A stretch of DNA of 64,000 nucleotides. Origin: Neopestalotiopsis rosae (taxonomy: Eukaryota > Ascomycota > Sordariomycetes > Amphisphaeriales > Sporocadaceae). Each line of letters starts with the position of its first letter. The first letter of the stretch is position 1. The notes below the pieces were generated by a model. It had not been told where the DNA came from. It did not search any database and saw only the letters and a program-made list of their open reading frames with translations. Both the position numbers and the translations under genes were made by a program. The stretch is from NCBI GenBank assembly GCA_023078685.1, contig JALGAS010000005.1, forward strand, positions 4,402,001 to 4,466,000, given 5' to 3'. Shown here piece after piece: positions 1 through 10,157 of this stretch.

Positions 1-1053
1 ACGCTGGATGCGACATCCTTGACGCCGCAGGAAGATTCCTCTGTATGATCGGCCAAGACCCCATCCCCTTTGATCCCAACGTGGTCATGGACACTACGCT
101 TGAGCGCCATGATGCTCACCTCACACACGGCGATTCTGGACCGCGCCCTGTAATTTCCATCAGATCCAAGAGAGCCGGCGCTCCCGATATCCAGATCAAG
201 GTCCACTGGGACTACAAGGCCGAGTGCATAACCTTCACTGATGAATCCACCCAAACCCAAGCTGCTCCCGAGCAGACAGGTGAGCGGACTACTGCAGATG
301 CTGCTACCAATACTACTCCATTCGAGCCCGAGCCTGCCCAGCAGGAGGCAGAGCCCCAGGTAGAGGAAGAGATTGACCCTCACTCTCTTCCCGAGATTCA
401 CCATCAGCAGCAATCTGAGGCTCCTGCCCAGCCTGCTCTGGGTGCTCATACCCCCGCCAACACAGCTGCACGCACTCCCAACCAGGGCAGCTTCATTCCG
501 CAGAGTCCCATTCACATCTACGCTGGAGCTTCTACTCCTGTCTATGTCCAGTAAGTGTTATTCTATTTATTCTTTTCCTTGAGTATCGATAATCTCTCGT
601 CCCATAAGAATATGACTAACAACTCTTAACAGCCAGCAGCCTCCCTTCGGTTTTGGCCAGCCCATGCCCATGAACTACGGCGCTGGTCAGTATGTCACCA
701 ACCCACAGATGGTCCAGAATATCCTCTCGATGCAGCAGGTGGCACTGCAGCAGGCCCGCGGCGCCATAGCCAACATGGCCAACGAGCCCTACCTGCTCAT
801 GAACCCGCCTGTGGTTCCTCCTACTGCTCGTGCTCCCGCTCCTGGTACTGGAGGTTGGTGTAAGTAGTGCCCATCCTTCTTCTGCATGTGGCCATTCAGT
901 TGACTGATTTTCCCCTCTTTAGGCTACCCCAACCAGCGTCAGGCCTCGTTCCAGAGCGGCGCCGCTGCCAACCCGACCATCATTGTTGGACAGCCCGGTG
1001 CCCAGCCCGTCTTCCCCGGCGGCCAGACTCCCAACGTCTTCATGTATCGCTAA
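1..1053 (+). CDS. Q/P-rich protein of unknown function, 5' end outside window
   Basis: Three exons are visible: up to 550, 633-859 and 923-1053. Introns at 551-632 (GTAAGT..CAG) and 860-922 (GTAAGT..TAG) rejoin one frame. The frame is open back to base 3, reading CDILDAAGRFLC before the Met at 45, so the gene probably starts upstream of the window; the Met at 45 is only the first visible ATG. The first ~70 visible residues look folded (IKVHWDYKAECITF). The rest is acidic, then rich in Gln, Pro and Ala (QQPPFGFGQP, SMQQVALQQARG), as in disordered regulatory or scaffold proteins. It ends NVFMYR. There is no signal peptide or membrane segment in the visible part. I do not recognise the family. 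It converges on the HET-domain gene downstream. Confidence 0.8.
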
Positions 1054-1575
1054 GGACATGATTCCATCACCGGAAAGAGGACCAGTACGGAATGTACTAT
1101 GATAGGTCAAGTTTGATTTGGAGTTACTGTGCATGATGAGCATGGTAAGCATGCTTGCGATGGATTGACGATGCGAATGAACCCATACGTTTGCCTTTTC
1201 TTGTAATTGATGCTATGCATTGAGGGAAAATGGGAGAAAGAAAAGGCAACGAAAAAGGGAAAATGCATCAGGAAAAGGAAATGGGAAGGACAGAGAAGGA
1301 AAAGCCAAAGGCTCAACATGTACTTTCTGTAGCAAGTTCTTCCGCAATACATGGATTCTCAATAATTCAGTGGTGATCACAAGGTGCCGCCTGAGTAGTT
1401 GCTATTGATTTGACAGTGACGTCTGTTCTCGCAAGAGAGCAGAAATCACGATGAGCTACCCAGACAACTCATCGCGAGCCTGAATCCATCGATAAGATGG
1501 TGGCTTCACGTGCGCAATACTCCGAGCTGTATATTACCAAGAGAAGCACTAACACTGTTGCTTCTCAGCCAGGTA
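1054..1575. other. Convergent intergenic interval
   Basis: This stretch lies between two stop codons and serves as the 3' flank of both genes. Around 1220-1320 it holds a purine-rich tract (GGGAAAATGGGAGAAAG-like). I see no further gene. Confidence 0.6.
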
Positions 1576-3528
1576 TCAGTGGATCAAGTACTCTCTTAAA
1601 CCAAGATCTCGAATCTTGGACACTGGATCGACTTCGTGGTCGTCCCTTGTAACCATAACATCGATCTCCGCAGGGCCTACCATGAGATAAAACTCCTGGC
1701 CAAAGTGCCTCGAGTCAGCGTGCTCCTTTCTCAGGACTATCGGACGAGTCGGACGTCGCGGTAGTACTACAAGGTCGCCGTCTTCGGTGTCGATCGGAAC
1801 GAAGGCTATACAGCCATGAGACGTAACGACACAAGCCATGCCCTCGCTGTTATGCTCGGTTTTGGAGAGTAATTCTATTGCTTGATTGGCATATTCTCCA
1901 TTTTCGATTCTTGAGTTTCCCGCCTCGTTCGAAACTGTTTCAAGGGCCTCCAGTAGTTCCTCGTCTGAGACTTGTTCATGTCCGATGTTTCCGCTAACTG
2001 CCAATCGAAGAAATCTTTGAGGCAATTCTTGAGCTATTGCGTTATTCTGAGCCTTCAGGCCCGCTAGAAATACCCAGAGATTTCTGGCTAGCCTGGAAGC
2101 CAGGGATGTAATCAAGTTCGAGGAATCAATCTTGTCCACATGACTCTCAGCATCAATTCGGCCCAAGACTTTGCAAAATCCGAGATCCCACGACCAGAGA
2201 TGGCAAGTGGTCAGATCAGTAGATATTTTGTCGTCATCCATCGACGAAGAGCTGAAATCGAGGGCTCCACAGTCCTTTATCACTCTGAAGTTTGCGTGTG
2301 GGCTATCCAAATCTGGGCACCAGGAAGGAAATGCTTTAGAAGAGAACCTGTCGGAACGGAATCGAAAGGCCATCCAGAGCCAGTAACATTTAGTATGGAC
2401 CAGATATGAAATCGCTTCTAAGATGACCTGGTTCGCAGGTTTTGAGTAGTCTGCGGGGAACTTTTCGGAGAGCGCAGGATGAAGTCCATAGATTGCATAA
2501 ATCCTATCCCTAGGATCAGATGACTTTCGGCCAGCCGTGATCATGAGCAGGTAATCTAATCCTGCGGGTTCCAATAAGAGATCATCCCAGGGCTTCCTTC
2601 GTCTGGTAATGATTTCTTGTTTTGATATCGCTGTAACATTCGCATTCCAGTCAGCGTATCTTTTCTGTGCAAGGCTCCACAAAGTTTCGGTTTCCCTTTT
2701 GAAAGTGTTATCTGCTGCCGAACGGCAATCGACCAAGTATTGTAGTAGGCTGTGACCAGCTCTAATCACATTTGACATCGAAAAGGTAGAGCGACCATAG
2801 AGGCATATCGGTACTTCCCGAGGGAGGGCGAATTCTTGAAATGTCCACATGCGGCTCCAATAATCGTGTTGGCATAGGTCAAGACAACCTATTAATGCAG
2901 AAAAAACGCAGAAGAATTTGTGCTTCTGTCCATCTTCGTGGATGGAAGCCATGGTCTCAACTACCAACCATTCATGTTTAGCCTCTTCTGTCCGAGGCAA
3001 CATGTAGCACTGGGTCCAAGTGATGGCTGTTGTTACATTTTCGTCGCCGTGTCCAAACCAGGCAATGACGGACGTCGCATTTCGGTATATCCTCCCCATC
3101 TTAGGAACTTGTACATTCCTCTCTTCCACGTCTTGTTGGTTGATGCATATAGCATCCACCCATAGTATGCGCGCTGTCTCGCGCCATCGGAGATGTCTGA
3201 GAGCAGCCTCCAAGTTTGTCGTGACTCGCATTACACTCCCGTCAACCGTCACGGGTAGAGTAATGTTCTCGTCACCCCAGAGATACGATAAGGCCTCGTA
3301 TTTGGGGTTGTCATTCAGTGAGACCGTGTGGAGTGAGCATTCTATGTCTTCATCGAACCAACCGGGTTGTAGTGTAAGTAGGCGGATTTGGGGTTCACTA
3401 GATGACAAAGGTGTATGAATGATTGACATCGTGCTGGCTTCTTGCAATGGCCAGTCTGGAAGAGTAGTCGACAAAATCAACGCGACACTGGTGGAAGAAA
3501 TGAACTTATTGTACTTGGAAGCGGGCAA
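1576..3528 (-). CDS. HET-domain (heterokaryon incompatibility) protein
   Basis: An uninterrupted 650-residue frame. The HET domain starts at YEALSYLWGD (residues 77-86) and continues through WVDAICINQQDVEERN (about 124-139) to MGRIYRNA, the signature blocks of the family. The region near residue 340 (SSDPRDRIYAIYGL) is the usual end of the conserved part. The C-terminal half is variable and has no ankyrin, NACHT or WD repeats. HET proteins act in allorecognition and regulated cell death; the specific partner cannot be read from the sequence. A likelier start is the internal Met at residue 34 (base 3429), because the first 33 residues do not resemble the family. No secretion signal is convincing. 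It stands alone, without a visible NLR-type partner gene. Confidence 0.93.
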   Translation of the reverse strand: MPASKYNKFISSTSVALILSTTLPDWPLQEASTMSIIHTPLSSSEPQIRLLTLQPGWFDEDIECSLHTVSLNDNPKYEALSYLWGDENITLPVTVDGSVMRVTTNLEAALRHLRWRETARILWVDAICINQQDVEERNVQVPKMGRIYRNATSVIAWFGHGDENVTTAITWTQCYMLPRTEEAKHEWLVVETMASIHEDGQKHKFFCVFSALIGCLDLCQHDYWSRMWTFQEFALPREVPICLYGRSTFSMSNVIRAGHSLLQYLVDCRSAADNTFKRETETLWSLAQKRYADWNANVTAISKQEIITRRRKPWDDLLLEPAGLDYLLMITAGRKSSDPRDRIYAIYGLHPALSEKFPADYSKPANQVILEAISYLVHTKCYWLWMAFRFRSDRFSSKAFPSWCPDLDSPHANFRVIKDCGALDFSSSSMDDDKISTDLTTCHLWSWDLGFCKVLGRIDAESHVDKIDSSNLITSLASRLARNLWVFLAGLKAQNNAIAQELPQRFLRLAVSGNIGHEQVSDEELLEALETVSNEAGNSRIENGEYANQAIELLSKTEHNSEGMACVVTSHGCIAFVPIDTEDGDLVVLPRRPTRPIVLRKEHADSRHFGQEFYLMVGPAEIDVMVTRDDHEVDPVSKIRDLGLREYLIH

Positions 3529-4195
3529 GATTGTTGTTTAGGTTAGTAAGTAGAGTAGATGAGCGCGACCAAACTGGACGTATCAAAGAGTCGCACAAGT
3601 GCAAGACGGTATGCTTGTTTCGCGCATCTTTCAGCTCATATCCTTTCGTACCTTGTACACAACAAGAAATCAGCCACAAAGGCTGTGCCGACAAAATAGT
3701 GGTTTGGTAAAGTGTCACCGTTGACATATCACATGTGACTTCTTTCATGTATCATGATGAGCGATAGAGAGAAGAAGGTACCAAAATGAATTCTGAGGAT
3801 TCGTAAAGACTCGAAATATTTCTTGTTATATTTACATACAAGTGCGAGATACTCTATTGATGTAAATTTGATGCTAGGTTCCGTGTGAACTGCTTTGTAC
3901 ACAAGAGTGGGCCCTGGGGTCTCCGTTGAATGGAACTAGTAGCGGGGCATCTCCAAGACATCACGTGATACTATGAGCTCTTTGTGAACACAGCACGGCT
4001 CTTATGGTCCGTGCTTTCTTAGGCGCCATCAACTCCAACTCCATCGCATCCAGCCCCAGCCTCTCTCTTTCACCATCGACACATCAACAATCCGATGCAT
4101 CGACGACAACGCGAGCACATCGACGACCTGACAACTCCACGATAAGGTACCCATTCCGCCCTTTCTGATTTCGACGGCGCTGTATTTACACAGCC
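3529..4195. other. Divergent promoter interval between HET gene and coiled-coil gene
   Basis: Gene starts face away from each other here. The last ~130 bases are pyrimidine-rich (CCCCAGCCTCTCTC), as in fungal 5' UTRs. A GTACCC..ACACAG pair at about 4147-4192 could be a 5'-UTR intron. I see no gene. Confidence 0.45.
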
Positions 4196-5842
4196 ATGAC
4201 CACTCCTACTGGCTCCTACTCACCGTCTACGGCCGGTGAAAGGCCCAGGGTCATGGTAGGGGGATGATGTTCCGAGTCCGCTTGCCTTTTGCTTGCCGAC
4301 GATGAAGACGGAACGGGTTCCCCCGTCAGTGCTACTGCGCCGTCTGTCCGAAATTTCTGTAATCCTGTCTCTACTGGTAGAGATGTGGGGATCCCGCGTA
4401 TGATACGAGGCCGTCCGCGACATGTGTCTGTCGCCTTTCTTGCACTCGGAGACTCGGGAGTCAAGGCTGCTCCTCTGCTTAGAAGCCTGGGCGGGTGGGA
4501 CAACCGTCTGTCTGTGTGCGCATGCATATGGGCGATGGGGGCCGAGTTATACAATATTTTCTCTACGTCTCATATCACATCGTCTTGGCTGATTGAACAT
4601 GTACAGGTTATGGTCGACCTTGCGCCGTCGCAAACGCCATCTGCGCGCGGCTCTGAAGACAACAATAAGAAAGAAGACACCCGGCAGATATCGCCTGGCT
4701 GGCATCGCCCTGTCTGCGCGGACTGGCAGGGTGAGGATGGGCGGTCCCACAGCCTGCCAGGTCTAGCGCTCAGCATTTGCTACGATCCCGGCACAAACAC
4801 GGCCTTTTTCAAATTGCAAGCGAGAGTCGACATCAAGGGATGCAGCCACTATTTGTTCTATCTCCATATTGCACCAGAGAACATTGAAGAACTTGCTTTA
4901 TGCAGCCCATTGCCAGAGAACAACGAGTTAAAACCAGCACATCTGGAGCGTGCTCTGCGCTTCCAGACCAGCCAACCTGCTGCTCTTGTCTCCCCCAGTT
5001 GGCCATGTCAGACCAAGAATCCTGAATCGGAGACGAATTTGCAGCTACTTCAACTGCTGGGCCGAGCAGCCGTCTTTACGCTGAGAGTCAGCGTACCTCA
5101 CAGGACAATCCCAGATACCAGCTTTCTGGCTCTTTCCGATGCATTGGCGTCCAAATGCTTGAGGTCAAATTCTGACCAAGCCAATGTTCAACGATACTAT
5201 CGAGGTCAGGGCGGGATCGCCATTGATTTGACTGATGTATCGACCACTGCTGTAGCAGAGGCCCATCAGAGAAACTGTGCAGAACCTACAAGCCAAGCAG
5301 ACATCCTTGATCAACCCCCTGCCTACGATCAGGCCGTGATAGAAAAGTCCACGTCAGATCCTCTCGTCTATTCGCCACCAAGCAAGAAACGAAGGCGTGA
5401 CAGTCCGATTCTTGAACAAGACGATCTTTTTACACAATCTTCCAAGTCTTTGTACGAGGACTTGAAACAAATAGTCGCGGAAAACATTCGACTAGCACAG
5501 ACTAACGAAGCCAACATGCTTCTCTTGCGCTCCAAATCTGAGCAGTTTGAGAAGACAGTGGCGGAGCTGAAGGACGAGAACCAGCAGCTGCGAACTTGCA
5601 TTGCTACCATGAGTGAAAAACTAGAGACGCTGGAACAGCGAATTGCGTCTGAAGGTGAAGAACTAGAGCGTAAAGTTGATGACTTGGAAGATCGGGTCAC
5701 ATCCTTGGATGCATGGACAGGAGATCATGAATGTGATGCTGAAATAATGAAAGATCTAGCGCGGGATGTCATTGAAGAAGATTCAGAGGAACTATTCAAT
5801 CGTCTGATTGCGAGATTAACAGATAGACTTCTTGGTAGTTGA
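4196..5842 (+). CDS. Coiled-coil protein with nuclear localisation-like motif, function unknown
   Basis: My model has exon 1 at 4196-4255 (20 codons, MTTPTGSYSPSTAGERPRVM), an intron at 4256-4606 (GTAGGG..TACAG) and exon 2 at 4607-5842, giving 431 residues. The frame is also open through the intron from an ATG at 4289 (517 residues). I prefer the spliced form because the intronic stretch reads as poor protein, while 4610 (MVDLAPSQ) begins a normal-looking one. The N-terminal half holds a globular segment (SLPGLALSICYDPG, HYLFYLHIAPENIEEL). A basic cluster SKKRRRDS lies near residue 279. From about 300 to 395 there are long heptad-like repeats (LKDENQQLRTCIATMSEKLE), predicting a coiled coil and self-association. 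The tail is acidic. I do not recognise the family; a nuclear structural or regulatory role is inference. Confidence 0.75.
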
Positions 5843-6481
5843 AGAATATAGTACTTAATACAAGAAACATAATAAATCAATGCCTCTGCCCAAGAAGAGT
5901 CGCGAGACCGTAATCCATTTGACATGATTATGAATGCTTCGTTGACGATCTGCCCGTCGACAGTATTTGTGCAACTGGAATACACCAAAAGTCCTTGACT
6001 CATGTACAACAGCAAGTACGAGCTGCACATCAAGCACATTACAATTGTTTTTATTTCAACAAGTCAAAGACAATAACACAAATATTCATGTGCACAAGAG
6101 GTCGATAACCACTCAAAATGTTTCAATGTTCCTGGACGACTCCACAGTCCATAATATAGGAAGCCACTTATAGGGCCGCTCCATGTCCATCAATTGCCGA
6201 TTATAGCACATCTGCTCACCCGGCGACGTCAGAACGCAGGGGCTTGAATCGACCATCAAACCACCTTGGATGCCGGGAATGACGTGGAGGGCGCGAAACA
6301 AAGACTCACTCCAAGCAGGTCGGTTGAGGAACACCAGACATTTTTGTGACATGACTCGAATGAAGCATCTATAGTACTGGAAATCAAGTGAAGAATACAC
6401 GCTGACTGATTGAATCCCAATTCTCTATCTTCTTCCCGCGATCATAATTATACACTCGCCTGGAAAGGATCGAACACAGTC
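5843..6481. other. Intergenic interval
   Basis: This is the 3' flank of the coiled-coil gene and the promoter of the next gene. A 95-codon open frame on the minus strand (6113-6400) has several Cys but no recognisable domain and no ATG at its 5' end. I see nothing else. Confidence 0.45.
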
Positions 6482-7299
6482 ATGAGTACCATTACACAAA
6501 GCGCAGTCCATCGCATTGGCAAATGGACTGATGCCAAGTTCAATAAAAAGCCATCGTCACAGGCGCAACACAATACGCCGACTCAGAACGCCCCTGATGA
6601 TTGTCACGGCAGCTCGCAGGTGAGTACCAAGTGTGATATTTCAAACTTGACAAACGATGACGAGCAAAAGAGGAAGATGTACATATTATGAGAAAGAAGA
6701 GATGCAACCCATGCACTGACATATTGACATAGCCAGCATGGCAACAACCACCACCAAGAACCCTGGAGCTAAGACCCCAAGGCCACACCATGGTCTGCGA
6801 ATCCGAGTACGGCCCGCTGCTCACCATAACTTTTACCTCAAACTCCATCGGCGACGACAAGACACCGCACCTCATCGCCCTGCGCAGCAACGCCGCGGGC
6901 CCCCAGATCGCCTCGGCCCGCTTCCACCAGTGGACGAGCACCAAGACGGACCTCGAGCTGCACGGGCGGGCGACCAAGGTGCGGCGGGAGCTGCACAGCG
7001 CGACGGGGCTGGGCAAAATAAAATGGGAGCGCGACGGGACCAAGGGGATGAAGCTGAGCGCCCATCATAGTGGCGACGAGCGTAGCGGCAAAGAGGTGAT
7101 TGCGCGGTTCGGCGCCGCGCACAAGAGTAAGCGGAATCGCGGTGCGGGCCAGTTTGATCTCCTCCGAGAGGGCATGAGTACGCCGCAGCTGGAGGAGATT
7201 GTGGTCTCGTGTCTGGTGGAGCGCGAGCGCATGAGGAGGGCGGGTGAGTTGGTTGAAGATGGGATATGGGAATTGTTCATGGCATCCATTGGACTTTAG
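6482..7299 (+). CDS. Small uncharacterised fungal protein
   Basis: Two exons, 6482-6619 and 6733-7299, with an intron at 6620-6732 (GTGAGT..ATAG), both phase 0, give 234 residues. The first 65 residues are polar and Pro/Gln-rich (PAWQQPPPRTLELRPQ). From about 66 there is a compact beta-rich domain (MVCESEYGPLLTITFTS, FHQWTSTKTDLELHG), then a basic stretch (AAHKSKRNRGAGQFDL) and a C-terminal helix (QLEEIVVSCLVERERMRRA). The pattern of strands followed by a basic region recalls small tubby-C-terminal-like fungal proteins, but this is a weak impression and not a family call. There is no signal peptide or membrane segment. The start ATG at 6482 is chosen because it joins exactly in phase; an in-frame ATG at 6410 lies upstream. 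Confidence 0.7.
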
Positions 7300-8222
7300 A
7301 TAAGATTGTATTCGAGCAGAGTTTTAGAATGTGATTTACTTGTAACATTATGGTCATGCTATATATGGTTAGGCAACCTATCGCGAGGTCTTCGACAGGG
7401 CAGTAGAGCATCCTTCACAACGAGCTCAGATGTAGTCGCTAGGGAGAAATAGATTACATGCCTTCGCCCAATTTGGATCAAACCCGGCAATTGGTAAGAT
7501 TACCGGCTCAATGTCCCATGTCCTTTTCTATTGTTATCTCTACCGCGGATGCTTGTTGGTGGAGTCATGGGCGGAGCTACGGCCTGTGTTTAGCAAAGGG
7601 GGCCGTGTTGGTGATGTTTGCTTGATGAACGTGATACCAAACTGTCGGGACCAACACTGCTATCAGACCTGCGCCAATCATGTTGAATCTTGGTGATCGG
7701 GCCCAGTGTGGTGCATCCGTATGTGGATATTTTGGGTCTTTTCTTGAGGCAAGTCGTTCTCTTTCCAAGATGGCGGATCGTTTGATCCTCCGACGCAAGG
7801 AGTGATGAGAATATTGACCCGTTGCCGATGCCAAGATATTAAATGTACCAACATTCTTCATACATGAGCGTGCACGGGGCCATTATGCTATTAGTAGTTC
7901 TGAGGATCTCAGCAAGGCGTCAATTATAGAGGTCGAGTTAATATCATGTTGGTCCTCGTCAACCTTCGGGATTGCAACCTTGTAGCAAACAGTTACGAGA
8001 TGGTTGCATCCTCACAAGTCGTGGTTTTCGCACATATGAACCGGTGGCTTGACTTTTATTTCTCTTTCATTCGCAATCATCCGGGAAAAAACAAGACTCG
8101 ATAGATAAAAGACAGCGGCAGATATTCAGCACGACGTTGACAAAAATCCTCCAGGCCCGGTTCGAAAAAGAAGGCAAAATTCCTGTGTTCAACTCGCTAT
8201 AGCGAGTGAATTCATTCTCACC
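7300..8222. other. Intergenic interval with one candidate small gene
   Basis: This region is the 3' flank of the preceding gene and the promoter of the MFS transporter. It also contains the candidate small minus-strand gene at 7577-7861, listed separately. Confidence 0.5.
7577..7861 (-). CDS. Candidate small single-pass membrane protein
   Basis: A 94-residue frame starts with a true ATG. The N-terminal half is Arg/Lys-rich (SLRRRIKRSAILERERLASR) without acidic runs at the very start, like a mitochondrial presequence or matrix tail. It is followed by DPKYPHTDAPHWARSPRF, then one hydrophobic segment (MIGAGLIAVLVPTVWYHV) and a short tail ending APFAKHRP. Composition and length resemble small inner-membrane proteins of fungal mitochondria, but I do not recognise the sequence. 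It would be transcribed divergently from the MFS gene starting at 8223. A chance frame cannot be excluded. Confidence 0.4.
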   Translation of the reverse strand: MKNVGTFNILASATGQYSHHSLRRRIKRSAILERERLASRKDPKYPHTDAPHWARSPRFNMIGAGLIAVLVPTVWYHVHQANITNTAPFAKHRP

Positions 8223-10157
8223 ATGTCATCCGAAACGGCCGGTCATAGTACTGGGCCTCCCGATGTCACCGCGACTGGTTCCGAAGTCTCGACAGTATAT
8301 GGCAAAACAGAAGCTGACGTCGAAGCCAGCGACAAGAGTGAAGGTATCGCATCGTCACAGACAAAGGTGCGACATCCCCGGGACAGCATATCAGAACGGA
8401 GATGGAAAATCATTCTCTGTACAAATCTATTATTATCAGTCATTGGTTGTACGTAAAATCATCGACCGCATTGCAATCACACTTATCAACAGTCTCTCGC
8501 CAAGGTTACGACACGAGCAACGTCGCCAACGTCCAGGTCTCCGTGTACCGCGCCTTTGGCCACATTGAGCTTCTGCCATGGCTCAGCCTGTCGTACTCGC
8601 TCATCAGCGTGGCTGTGATCCCACTCGTCCGAAAGTTCACCTTGTTCTGTGACCTGAAGTGGATGGGCCTACTGTCGTGTCTGCTCACCTGTGCCGCGTC
8701 AGCGCTAGCTGGTGCTGCTCCCAATATCGAGTCGGTCATAGTCGGGCGCGTTCTCATGGCCATTGGGTCCGCGACCTTGTATCAGGTGTAAGTGCAGCAA
8801 GTTACGACTCTTGACGAATCATGACTCTTGTATGCTGACTCCAGGCTTTAGCATGCTTTGCTACAATGTGATCTTCGCCCGGCCGTCTGAACTTGCGCTG
8901 GTACAGGCACTTGTCGCTGTTGCGTTCGCCATCGGTCTTGTTGCGGGCCCAATCGTTGGCGGAGCTTTTGCTGAGAATGCACATGCGACTTGGAGATGGG
9001 TACGAGTTATGATTTTCTGATTTCATCAATTGTGCTACGACTGACCGCGCGTAGGCTTTCTATATCATTGTACCAGTCGTGGCTGCTGCTTCGTCCCTGG
9101 TCTTGTTGTACCCATCCTACCGCCTGCCCACCAACAAACCCGCACTTCGACATCTCCGAGAGATTGACTGGGTTGGCTGTATCCTGTGGATGGGCATCTT
9201 TGTCATGTACGGCTTCGCTGCAGTGTTCTCGGGGTCTGTGTGGGATTGGAGCTCCGGGTCAGCCATTGCCATCTGGACCGTCTTGGGTCTGACGATATGC
9301 ACATTCGCGATTCAGCAGTACTTGAACCTCTTCACCACTCACGAGCACCGAGCAATCCCGTGAAACTCTTCAGCAATCGATCCGTAGCACTGCCGATGCT
9401 TTGCGTATGGATGGCGGGTGTAGTGTACGGCGCAACACTATACTATACCCCGATCTATTTTGCCTTTACTCACGGCCATGGAGCACTAGCTGCGGCAGTA
9501 CGGCTTCTCCCATTTATTGGCGTCTTTATCTTCATGATCTTCCTCGCCGGCACGTTGCTCCCAGTCGTGAGATACTACAAGGTCTTCTTTCTGCTTGGCG
9601 CGGCGTTGATGCTCATTGGTGGTGGCCTGCAGCAGACAATTACTCCCCAATCATCCGAGGGCAGGGTGATGGGATACGAAGCCATTGTTGCCGCTGGTGC
9701 CGGACTGGTGTGGCCAATCTCCTTGCCCATTGCGTCGACAGTCTTGCCGCCGCAGGACCGCATGGACGCCGCCGCTCTGTTCAACATGGGGCAAATGGGA
9801 GGCATCTCCCTTTCTCTAGCCATGTCGGGCGCCATCTACGAGAACCTCGGGTCTCAGCTGGTGGGCGAGGTCGTGGCGGGTCTGAACCTGTCGCACCACG
9901 ATATCCGCGAGCTCTTGTCCGGGGCCGATTCTTCAGCGACCACTTTGCTGAGCCCGGAGCTGCTCACGCGCGTAGTCGAGGCCGTCACCCAGGCTCTCGT
10001 GAGCTGCTTCTACATGACTCTGGCTGGCAGCGCTGTTGCCTTCATTGCTGCTTGTTGCATGAAATTTGAAGCACTGAACTTGAGAGGAGTGGCGGCGCAG
10101 AAACACGCGGCGACGGCCAGCTCCGGGCAGGGAGGCAAGACTGAGACTGCTGCGTAA
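8223..10157 (+). pseudogene. DHA2-type MFS drug efflux transporter, frameshifted (possible splice rescue)
   Basis: Exons are 8223-8448, 8493-8787, 8852-8999 and 9055-10157, with introns 8449-8492, 8788-8851 and 9000-9054 all rejoining in phase. The protein has a polar N-terminus (~65 residues) and then many hydrophobic helices. DHA2-like motifs include GYDTSNVANVQVSVYRAF in the first loop, HIELLPWLSLSYSL, IVGRVLMAIGS and GLVAGPIVGGAF. In exon 4 the frame ends at TGA 9361 directly after THEHRAIP, while the normal continuation (VKLFSNRS, then helices to EALNLRG) is in the frame one base off. One extra C in the CCC at 9357-9359 would give about 590 residues. Alternatively a 56-nt intron at 9318-9373 (GTACTT..TTCAG) would restore frame while losing a conserved loop. 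Either a decayed gene, a sequencing error or an unusual intron. Such pumps export toxic compounds across the plasma membrane; the substrate is unknown. Confidence 0.8.

Noticed and set aside
6113..6400. 95-codon minus-strand frame with several Cys (effector-like size)
   Set aside because: It has no ATG at its 5' end and no signal peptide from internal Met residues.
8223..10157. Siderophore transporter as an alternative identity for the MFS gene
   Set aside because: The first-loop and helix motifs (NVANVQVSVYRAF, IELLPWLSLSYSL) fit the DHA2 drug-efflux group better than siderophore porters.
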